Virus record (IMG/VR): IMGVR_UViG_3300009011_000002
Coordinates: 162,774 to 226,773 of that record
Length of the DNA stretch: 64,000 nt
Source: a virus
Strand: one strand, 5' to 3'
Position numbers and translations under genes: made by a program. A model generated the notes under the pieces. That model did not search any database and was not told the origin of the DNA. It was given only the letters and a program-made list of their open reading frames with translations. Shown here piece by piece: positions 16,210-23,579 of the stretch (within the stretch, counting starts at the first letter, position 1; every line of letters begins with the position of its first letter).

Positions 16210-16650
16210 TCACGCCACGATCCGGGCGGTAAATCTGGATTGTTTAAGGATGTGTTCGAGTACCGCCACTTCGGCAAGATCGACCACACGTTTTTCTTCT
16301 TTACGGTTGGGGTGAGTTGCCAGGTAACGCTTTTGCGTTAACATGGACTGAGGGCTGTAAATCCAGACACCGTCCACGCAGACAATGCCTGTATCCTCGT
16401 CCAAGATGTGCAGGTCGATGTCTTCGGCGTATTCGATACGCTCTGCGAAGCCTTCTTCCAGCAATACCGTTCTGCTACCTGAAACCCAACGGAAGACTGG
16501 AGCCAATACATCAGCATCCAGATCTTCCGCTTCATCACGGACACCCATCATTACCAGCGCTGCTCCCGCACTCAGTACTACGTTGTGCGGGTCCTCCTTC
16601 AGCTCCTGAACAAGCGCATTGTAACGTGCAATCACTTGATCCTTTTTCAT
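16210..16650 (-). CDS. Nucleotidyltransferase-fold protein, 146 aa (second of a pair)
   Basis: It has SAGAALVMMGVRDEAEDLDAD, the same glycine-rich and acidic signature as its downstream neighbour but with D-x-D intact. The C-terminal helix (YSPQSMLTQKRYLATHP) and a VVDLAEV element line up with the neighbour's. The two are tandem duplicates separated by 12 bp. Such small enzymes may transfer nucleotides to proteins, RNA or small molecules, and many antitoxin-type systems use this fold; the target here cannot be told. AGGA lies eight bases before the ATG. Confidence 0.65.
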   Translation of the reverse strand: MKKDQVIARYNALVQELKEDPHNVVLSAGAALVMMGVRDEAEDLDADVLAPVFRWVSGSRTVLLEEGFAERIEYAEDIDLHILDEDTGIVCVDGVWIYSPQSMLTQKRYLATHPNRKEEKRVVDLAEVAVLEHILKQSRFTARIVA

Positions 16651-16684
16651 GATGAAATCCTGTTGTGTTAAGTGTTTTTTCTAG

Positions 16685-16948
16685 TTAATGCACCAACTGA
16701 GGCAAGTGGTAGACCATGTTCTCGATGCTGCGAGGGTCCGCCATTTGGTTCAGTACGGTGTACCCAACGGGCTGTGTGCCCGTAGCATCAAAATACACCA
16801 GTACTTGGTTCATGCCAGCGAAGTTCACGATGGCGGTTTGACCGTTAACAGGGTCAGCACTCCAGGTTACAGTAGCAGTACCTGGACCTTGTGCATCCGG
16901 GAAGAGGACGCCTTCTGCGTTTTGGTTCACTTGAAATTGAGTGTTCAT
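16685..16948 (-). CDS. Small protein, 87 aa, with NAEGVL motif
   Basis: The ATG at 16948 (MNTQFQVN) has GAAGAG about eight bases upstream. ATG 17032 and GTG 17047 are alternatives but would translate an AT-rich stretch that looks like leader. The protein is all-beta in character and glycine-rich. NQNAEGVLFPDA resembles PNAQGVLTEH near the N-terminus of the 344-aa protein at 11092-12126, hinting at a shared small domain. A promoter-like box with an inverted repeat lies just upstream (17046-17080). Confidence 0.65.
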   Translation of the reverse strand: MNTQFQVNQNAEGVLFPDAQGPGTATVTWSADPVNGQTAIVNFAGMNQVLVYFDATGTQPVGYTVLNQMADPRSIENMVYHLPQLVH

Positions 16949-17045
16949 ATATGTTCTCTTCTGGAATGCTTCATAACCATGGGATACACCAGTTCGAATA
17001 CAACCAAAAGAGTCAGAGAAATGAACACTCATCTCTCTGGACTCC

Positions 17046-17080
17046 ACCGTAGTAATATAGGTTTATTAAATTACTACGGT
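17046..17080 (-). promoter_or_regulatory. Promoter-like TATATTAC core inside an 11-bp inverted repeat
   Basis: ACCGTAGTAAT (17046-17056) pairs perfectly with ATTACTACGGT (17070-17080) around 13 nt. The minus strand reads TAATAAACCTATATTAC across it, the recurring phage promoter core. It overlaps the last codons and TAA of the SbcC-like gene, so it could end that message and start the next. The arms could also be an operator. Confidence 0.55.
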
Positions 17081-19546
17081 GTTCTGGTTAACCTCCCCGG
17101 TGAGGGTAAGTCCTTCGTAACGCAAAGCCACGATGTTCGGCTTGTCGAACACACTGTACTGGCTAACGTAGTGAGAGACCAAGAAAAGTTGTCGGGCATC
17201 TGTACGCTGCGTGTATTCGCGGATGAAGTTAAAGAATCGCGTCCGTTTGATCTCATCCAAATAAGGCCCCACCTCATCCATAATCAGGGGGAACGGGAAC
17301 GGGTGATACGGTGCCAAAACGAACCGCCACACCCAGTCAAGGATATCGATCTCACCACCACTGCAATCCGCGATGTCTGGAGAAGGAGAATAGTCGCCGG
17401 TCACTACAGGGAACTTGTAGGTCAGGTCACCGTTCTCTTTACCACAGTGCTTCACGTAGAGCGGGGTGTTCCAAATGTCCTTGATAATCACGTTAGCATT
17501 GCCACATACGGTCTTGATGAAGTCCATCATCAGTTTGCCCAGCAATCCCTTATTGGGGCACAGACCGTTCATCCACACTTCTACAATCTTCAACCGACGC
17601 TTCAAGCGTTCGATATCCGACGAGATTGAATCGACCACCGCCGACAACGATTTGTTCTTGATAATCGAAGTCAGGATGTGTTCCTTATCCACCGACAACT
17701 CGTGGATACGTGTATCAACCGATTGACGGAGGGTTACCTTACTCTGGTTCCCCAAGCCCTGGACAACTTCCTTACGCAGTTGTTCTAACCGCAACAGGTC
17801 GTCGTTATAAGACGTGATGGTTTTGAGTTGGCGTTGTAACCCTTCCAGACGTTGCTTGTGCACACGGATCAAACTGTTCTGAGTGATGAGCTCTTTCTCA
17901 GTGTGAGCCACATGGTTCGCAATATCCAAGACCTTGTTCTTGTCTAAGACGTTTAAACGCGCGTGTAGCACGCGTTTCTCACCTTCCAGTAGTCCGAGTT
18001 GGTCGTTGAGCTTTTCACGCTCACAGTAGGCTTGCAGAGCGTTACAGAGCCGCGCATTGGTGACCTTGCCTACTTCAAACTCTTTGATCAACTCTGGCAA
18101 GATGCGGACGTGGTTATTCTCCCGAACCATGGTAAACAACTGGTTCATGGAGCTATACCATTCTGCGTCATTGTCGATCAGCAGTTTGAGACGACTTTGT
18201 TCTTTCTCCAGTTTCTCAATCTGGTTCAGAACACCCTCGTAACTCTTCTGGATCTTCTCGGCATCACCCGGTTGCACACCCCGCTTGAACTGGTGAGTAC
18301 AGTCAGGGCATTCGATCAGGTCCATGTTCTGGATATGCTCCAGGTCATGTTTAAGACCTTGCGAAGTGAGGGTCAAGTTACGAATCTGAACGGTGTTCTG
18401 TTCATACGTCGTCAAGTAACCCTTATAGGTAGTGCCTGTCAGTCCTGCATCACTGGCAACAGTGACACGGTGGAGGTAAGACATAAAGTGATCGGTGATT
18501 CCCCGCAGACCTGTCAGATCGGCAGATGGGTCTTCGAACACCGGGTAACGTTCCAGCGTCAAATCCCATTCGGCTAACTGATTGACAATCCGGAGTTCTT
18601 CCGCCTGTACTGTCTTCGCTTGGTTTTCGAGCAGTTCGGGGTCCTTGAGGAACTCTTCCATGCCATCCAAGAAGCCAGCGTTGTCGCTGATGATGCCCGA
18701 CAACACAGCTGCTTGTTCCTGATGGTAGTCGATAATGTCTTCGGCTGTTTCAATTGCTGAACGAAGTTCAGGCTCTGTCAGGAAGAACCCACTCACCTTG
18801 TTCACAGCCAACTGATCCGCTAACCACGTAAACCGCTGGATCTTCTCTTGCAGTTCGCCATCAACGGTAATACCTTCCAACTGACCGCGTACCAACAAGG
18901 ATTGCTTGAGGTCCACATCGATCAGCTTGATGCGCTGTTCCAGTTGTTCAATGCCGCACTCGTTGATCGCAATCAGCTTACGGTTCTCTTCGGCAAACCG
19001 TTGGGCTTGGTTCTTGATCGCCGCGCGGAGTTCGTTACGTTCCGTCTTAAGCTTGTTATAGCGACTCATGGCGTATTCCGTATCGTTTGGATACAGTTCC
19101 ATGAGAATGTCTTTACGACGTGCTGGTGACATGGCAGAGAAGCGGTCGGTGATACGAATACCACCCAAGAACTTCAGGATATTCAAACTGGCCTTGAGGT
19201 GGTTCTCGACCAATTCCTTCTGTACGGTGTACGTACCCCCGGTGTTCAGTTCTTTACCGACTTCATCACCTTGTTCGTACACTTTGAAACTGTGGCCGGT
19301 GCCCGTGTGGGTATGCGAATCCAACACGTACAGTCTGCCGTCGATAAACCATTCCGTCTTCTTACGGCCATCTTTGTAGTTGGCGTTCTCAGGCGGGAAG
19401 GGATGGACTTCTTTCAGAATACTGGTTTTACCCGAACCGTTAGCAGAGATGAAAAGGTTTACCAGTTCATCTGTATCCAGTTCTACTTTATGGATATTGC
19501 TGCTTAACAGAGGGATATAATTCTCTAATGTCAGTTTGAGCAACAT
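17066..19546 (-). CDS. SbcC/Rad50-like recombination ATPase
   Basis: 826-aa SMC-type ATPase. The Walker A ANGSGKTSILKE is at residues 35-46 (K40). Long coiled coils flank a CPDC zinc hook near residue 412, the signature loop CSGGEIDILDW lies near 735, and Walker B PLIMDEVGPYLDE near 765. This layout matches Rad50/SbcC and T4 gp46, which with an Mre11/SbcD/gp47 nuclease processes DNA ends for recombination-dependent replication. It is longer than T4 gp46 (about 560 aa). No nuclease partner gene is seen in this window. It is divergent from the spike-like gene, with 49 bp between the two starts. Confidence 0.9.
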   Translation of the reverse strand: MLLKLTLENYIPLLSSNIHKVELDTDELVNLFISANGSGKTSILKEVHPFPPENANYKDGRKKTEWFIDGRLYVLDSHTHTGTGHSFKVYEQGDEVGKELNTGGTYTVQKELVENHLKASLNILKFLGGIRITDRFSAMSPARRKDILMELYPNDTEYAMSRYNKLKTERNELRAAIKNQAQRFAEENRKLIAINECGIEQLEQRIKLIDVDLKQSLLVRGQLEGITVDGELQEKIQRFTWLADQLAVNKVSGFFLTEPELRSAIETAEDIIDYHQEQAAVLSGIISDNAGFLDGMEEFLKDPELLENQAKTVQAEELRIVNQLAEWDLTLERYPVFEDPSADLTGLRGITDHFMSYLHRVTVASDAGLTGTTYKGYLTTYEQNTVQIRNLTLTSQGLKHDLEHIQNMDLIECPDCTHQFKRGVQPGDAEKIQKSYEGVLNQIEKLEKEQSRLKLLIDNDAEWYSSMNQLFTMVRENNHVRILPELIKEFEVGKVTNARLCNALQAYCEREKLNDQLGLLEGEKRVLHARLNVLDKNKVLDIANHVAHTEKELITQNSLIRVHKQRLEGLQRQLKTITSYNDDLLRLEQLRKEVVQGLGNQSKVTLRQSVDTRIHELSVDKEHILTSIIKNKSLSAVVDSISSDIERLKRRLKIVEVWMNGLCPNKGLLGKLMMDFIKTVCGNANVIIKDIWNTPLYVKHCGKENGDLTYKFPVVTGDYSPSPDIADCSGGEIDILDWVWRFVLAPYHPFPFPLIMDEVGPYLDEIKRTRFFNFIREYTQRTDARQLFLVSHYVSQYSVFDKPNIVALRYEGLTLTGEVNQNTVVI

Positions 19547-19565
19547 GGCTGGATTCTTTTAAAGG

Positions 19566-19571
19566 TATAAT
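19566..19571 (+). promoter_or_regulatory. Possible -10 box (TATAAT) for the spike-like gene
   Basis: A perfect TATAAT lies 25 bp before the ATG at 19596 in the divergent gap. No good -35 box was seen at 16-18 bp, and the resulting leader would be very short, so this is weak evidence. Confidence 0.25.
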
Positions 19572-19595
19572 GGTCTAAAGGATGGGGATGCGAGT

Positions 19596-20594
19596 ATGAG
19601 TTTATTGCATTGTCTGGGTGTCGGTACCGTTACTCAGACTAAGGAGACAAACACCGACACGGTTATGGTGTACTGCCCGTTCCTGTTCCCTAACGCCGAA
19701 GGGCGTACCGTTAACAACGTGGAGCAGGTTGAACAAACCAGTTTGAACGCCAAAGGCGAAGAAGTCAAAAGTAACAACATGCGCAGCAACTCGGTGCCTG
19801 CGAAGTGGATGAACTTGGGGGATAACAACCGTATTACCTCCCCAGACGTCCGAGAAGGGTCCCAGGTAGCGATCTACAACGTGGACGGTGGTAACCAACT
19901 GTATTGGACCACCCACGGCGTTAACAGTGAAACCTTCCGGTTGGAATCGGTGATGTACGGCTGGTCGTCTAACCCTAAGCTGTCTGAGAACACACCTTTC
20001 GATCCGGACAACTTCTACACCGCCAAGGTTTCCACCCACGACGGTATCTTTGCTTTACGTACGTCTATGGCGAACGGGGAGAAATCCAAGTTCGACGTGC
20101 AAGTAGACGGCATGAACGGTCGGGTCTCGGTCGGTGGTTTTAATAAGGGGTTGTTTGTCCTCGATGATGTCGAGAGCAGTCTGACCTATAGTAATAAAGA
20201 GGGTTCGATTGCTCGGGTAGTGAAGAAGCAGGCCTTCATTAAAACCGAAGACATGATTGGTTTCTTTGCAGCTGAAACCCTGAACATCAAAACCAAGGTG
20301 ATCCAGGTCCAGGCCGAGTTAGCCAAGATCGACATCAAAAGAACCCAGTGGTTGGGGGACATTGAACAGACGGGCAACACGGAACAGAAAGGTGACTACA
20401 CCCAAGAAGGTGATTTCACTCAAGTGGGTGACTTCTTCCAAGAAGGCGATACCGTGCGTAACGGTGACAGTACGTCTACCGGTACGGTTACTGGTCTTAC
20501 CGATGTCATTGCTCCACCGATCAGTCTGCGTTTCCACCTCACCAGTGGCGTACGTGGTGGTCCCGATACTTCAGGCCCTCCTACACCTGCGTAA
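19596..20594 (+). CDS. Baseplate spike-like protein (gpV/gp45 style), 332 aa
   Basis: The N-terminal about 110 residues look like an OB-type domain. Residues 120-240 are beta-rich. Residues about 252-300 hold a regular short repeat (GDIEQTGN, QKGDYTQEGD, FTQVGDFFQEGD, VRNGDSTSTG) typical of the triple beta-helix of membrane-puncturing phage spikes such as P2 gpV and Mu gp45. The C-terminal tail is rich in G, P and S. This would put it at the tip of a contractile tail. It is the only plus-strand gene in this part of the map, with its own terminator. The assignment rests on repeat style, not on an alignment. Confidence 0.6.
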   Translation: MSLLHCLGVGTVTQTKETNTDTVMVYCPFLFPNAEGRTVNNVEQVEQTSLNAKGEEVKSNNMRSNSVPAKWMNLGDNNRITSPDVREGSQVAIYNVDGGNQLYWTTHGVNSETFRLESVMYGWSSNPKLSENTPFDPDNFYTAKVSTHDGIFALRTSMANGEKSKFDVQVDGMNGRVSVGGFNKGLFVLDDVESSLTYSNKEGSIARVVKKQAFIKTEDMIGFFAAETLNIKTKVIQVQAELAKIDIKRTQWLGDIEQTGNTEQKGDYTQEGDFTQVGDFFQEGDTVRNGDSTSTGTVTGLTDVIAPPISLRFHLTSGVRGGPDTSGPPTPA

Positions 20595-20599
20595 CCTTA

Positions 20600-20633
20600 C
20601 TACTACTCTCCCGGGCAACCGGGAGAGTAGTAG
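20600..20633. terminator. Bidirectional terminator between convergent genes
   Basis: CTACTACTCTCCCGG pairs perfectly with CCGGGAGAGTAGTAG (15 bp) around GCAA. It lies between the stop of the plus-strand spike-like gene (20594) and the stop of the minus-strand gene ending at 20643. No strong U tract on either side. Confidence 0.82.
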
Positions 20634-20642
20634 GGGTTATGT

Positions 20643-23528
20643 TTAGCTGATCTTGTCGCGCTTGGTGAAGAACTTGTTCACCCCATCCGCACCGTTGTCA
20701 CGGAAGCATGGGATTACACCACCTGCACGGACATCGTTAACTACCCGGTTGTCCATGACGATGTATTCACGGTTGACAGTCATTACACCGTCCACAGCAA
20801 TACCGAACAACAACTCACCGTTGTTAGGCTCCCGCTTAACCGAAGAGGCCAGCGTCGCCAAGGTGTTACCGTAACGTACCAAGTAGCAGTACGTGGTCCC
20901 GGTGGCACTCACCTTAATCGGATAGTCCCGATCGAGGATGTAGGTCCGACCGTTCATGACCGCACGACCCCCTGCTGGCAATCGAACCCAACCGGCTTCG
21001 TTGATCTCAAACGGATCGAACTTACGAGTACCGCCGATCTCACTCATGTTCGACGTGAACCGGGTGTTGTCACTGTCCATCTGGTACATACCCCGGTTAG
21101 GGATCATCACCAGTGGGTACAGTTCCTCGGTTACGTCAAAGGTCGAACCCTGGACGTACAGCTTGGCAGGGTTGACCACCACAGGTGTGAAGACTGGGTT
21201 AGCGCCAGTGATGGCACTCACGGTGAAAGTGAGGTCACCGTAGACTTCCCCGAACGGACGACAGATACCGATCTGGTAAGCATTGGTACCCGTCTGGAGG
21301 GCGAGCATGTCCGAGTAGGCCATCCATACCCCGTCACCCGTTTGCGACTCACGCGTGATCCCAGGAACTGTCAGACCCGTTGCGGTTACCGGCGTCAACT
21401 TCAAACCACCGGTGGTGATGTAATCCAGCACAAAGCTACCACCATCCACCGTGAAGTTACCGATACCGGCTTCTGCATAGCACACACCGTCCGAGATCAA
21501 GATCAATGCTTTGTTAGCCGTCAATGCAAAGACCTGGATCTGCGATACTCGCAAGGTATTGTTCACCGCAGGGTTAGCTGTACGGGCACGACCCATGACC
21601 TGAGCTGCAGTCGCCTGCAAGGTCAGCAAGCTGGCAAACGACAATTCCAAGTCAGCCCCCAAAGTGAGAACCTTGTTGGAATACGCCAGCGAGGCTTTAC
21701 CCCGGTAGTTGTTCTGCGTGGAGAATGCCATGGCGTTGACTGACGCACCTGCACCGTTCTTGTTCGCCACAATGGACAAACCGGACGGCAGAGGGCCGAG
21801 GTTCTTGTTCTCCTCGATTACCGGGGCTACCTTCACCCCGATACGGTCAGCGGTCTGAGCACTGATAATACTTGCCTCAGGCCATGCCATTTCCACCCAC
21901 TTGTACTGACCCACACCTGCGTCCAGTCCGTAGACCAGATACTGGGTACGGCCGGTGTCGTGGGAGAACGGGATGATCCGCTCTGGGAATGCCGTGAAGC
22001 AGTTGTGGCGAGCTGGCATGAACACTTCAGTTGCCGCCAACCGGGTGTCGATTGCCGGACGTTTGTTGTCCATCAACCAATCGGCCAACGTGGCATAGCC
22101 CGAAGTCTGATAGCGCTTGACCCGGATACCATACTTACTGGCAACCGCACGTACCAACTCACCCTCACCGACCATTGCACCCGGAGACTGCAATGCGTTG
22201 GCAAAGTCAAGACGGTTGTTGACCCGCAGCATGGTGGCGTTAGCCCCGATCGTACCGTCTGCATTAATCACATCTTTGGTACGGGAACCCAACGAAGTGA
22301 TCTTAGCACTGCCGCCCGACGCCAGTGTACCTGGGATGTAGGCTTCGGTCAGGTTCAACACGAAGTCGTAGTTCACCGAAGCAATTCGCACACGCACAGG
22401 AATCTGCATGTTCAGGTAAGCTTCTTGGTCCTGGACGTTCCAGAACAACGAACACACGATGGTGTGGGTGTTCACCCCCGCAATGCTGACCTGAGACCCG
22501 GCAGGGAAGTCCACGTACTTGGTCAAGTCAATGTCATGGCTCAGGCTGGCCGGGCCACTGTACGGCGTTTGCCCCATCAGGTCATACTGCGCCAAGTAGG
22601 TCTGGTCCACGATCTCTTGAACGATCGGGTTAGTCTGCGCTTGGTCAACGTAGAAGAACCGATGGTGCATGGTGATGATGTTGCCACTGAAGACATAGCC
22701 AACCGCCATGCCTTTAAACAGCATCGACGCATACCCCCGGTAGAACAGGAAGTTGCGCCCACTGCCTGGCAGAGTCAACCCGTTACGGAACTGATACAGC
22801 TTCTTGTCAGCCAAGGCTTTGAAGTAAGCAATTTGTCCGTTACTGGCCGAACACCCAACCTGGTTCCACCCCCACGAGTTGTAGCGAATGGTCAATGGAG
22901 GGGTCTCACCCAACTGAGTCCGTTTAACAGGACCCACTGGAGCCGACTCGAACGCCACCTGGTTCTGGTACTGCGCAGTGTCCGATACCGCCGACATAAC
23001 CAACCGGTCGTTGTTCAGCAGAATCGCCACCCGCAGGTCAGCACCGAAGTAGCGTGTAGGCTCTACCCTGGTCAGGGTTGCCATCGGATACTTGTCGGGG
23101 AAGTAGAACGAACTGAACTGGAACAGGTCGTTGCGCTGGTAGTTATCCAGCACAAACTGAGCGTTGTTCGTTTCGATCGACTGCTTGGCGCCCTGGGGGG
23201 TTACAAACGCATCAACCGGAGTCAACGCAATCTGTTCCGCCAGCGTAGCCACCCGGAAGTTGTCTTTCTTCGACAAGCCAGCAGTAGCCTTGGTTTCACC
23301 GTGTACAGCACCCCGTGCAGCCAAGTGGGTATTGGTAGGTCCCACCACGCTGTTCACGAAGTCGTTCAGGTTAACGTTCAGCTCTTCCAGCTTCAGTTTG
23401 ATGTTGTCCCCGAAACTAACGGTCTTCTGTTCGAAGGTGTACGCCAGTTTGTTGAGTCGCTGGATCACGACCCCCAGTTCGGGTTCTGGGTTTTCAATGT
23501 GGGGTGGTTCCCCACCAAGAATAATCAT
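20643..23528 (-). CDS. Large tail-fibre-like virion protein, 961 aa
   Basis: The start at 23528 (MIILGGEPPH) has GGAG eight bases upstream; the frame opens 16 codons earlier. The first about 100 residues are coiled-coil-like. A NTHLAARGAVHGETKATAG and DNFRVATLAEQ block matches a block in the two larger upstream proteins, and the last about 130 residues (AGWVRLPAGGRAVMNGRTY) resemble their C-terminal module. The middle is beta-rich and S/T/N-rich, as in fibre shafts. Probably an adsorption structure of the tail; host receptor unknown. It is the last of a series of large paralogous genes and ends at a bidirectional terminator. Confidence 0.68.
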   Translation of the reverse strand: MIILGGEPPHIENPEPELGVVIQRLNKLAYTFEQKTVSFGDNIKLKLEELNVNLNDFVNSVVGPTNTHLAARGAVHGETKATAGLSKKDNFRVATLAEQIALTPVDAFVTPQGAKQSIETNNAQFVLDNYQRNDLFQFSSFYFPDKYPMATLTRVEPTRYFGADLRVAILLNNDRLVMSAVSDTAQYQNQVAFESAPVGPVKRTQLGETPPLTIRYNSWGWNQVGCSASNGQIAYFKALADKKLYQFRNGLTLPGSGRNFLFYRGYASMLFKGMAVGYVFSGNIITMHHRFFYVDQAQTNPIVQEIVDQTYLAQYDLMGQTPYSGPASLSHDIDLTKYVDFPAGSQVSIAGVNTHTIVCSLFWNVQDQEAYLNMQIPVRVRIASVNYDFVLNLTEAYIPGTLASGGSAKITSLGSRTKDVINADGTIGANATMLRVNNRLDFANALQSPGAMVGEGELVRAVASKYGIRVKRYQTSGYATLADWLMDNKRPAIDTRLAATEVFMPARHNCFTAFPERIIPFSHDTGRTQYLVYGLDAGVGQYKWVEMAWPEASIISAQTADRIGVKVAPVIEENKNLGPLPSGLSIVANKNGAGASVNAMAFSTQNNYRGKASLAYSNKVLTLGADLELSFASLLTLQATAAQVMGRARTANPAVNNTLRVSQIQVFALTANKALILISDGVCYAEAGIGNFTVDGGSFVLDYITTGGLKLTPVTATGLTVPGITRESQTGDGVWMAYSDMLALQTGTNAYQIGICRPFGEVYGDLTFTVSAITGANPVFTPVVVNPAKLYVQGSTFDVTEELYPLVMIPNRGMYQMDSDNTRFTSNMSEIGGTRKFDPFEINEAGWVRLPAGGRAVMNGRTYILDRDYPIKVSATGTTYCYLVRYGNTLATLASSVKREPNNGELLFGIAVDGVMTVNREYIVMDNRVVNDVRAGGVIPCFRDNGADGVNKFFTKRDKIS

Positions 23529-23553
23529 AGCGACACTCCATGCTAAAAGAGTA

Positions 23554-23571
23554 GGGGAGGTTACCCTCCCC
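23554..23571 (-). terminator. Hairpin terminator after the 1197-aa gene
   Basis: GGGGAGG-loop-CCTCCCC (7 bp, 4-nt loop), followed on the minus strand by TACTCTTTTAG. It lies in the 51-bp gap between two fibre-like genes. Confidence 0.72.
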
Positions 23572-23579
23572 CTCAATGG

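Noticed and set aside
21960-23546. Plus-strand frame of about 528 codons opposite the fibre-like genes
   Set aside because: The product is R/H/V-rich with no fold-like pattern, while the minus-strand protein shares modules with its neighbours.
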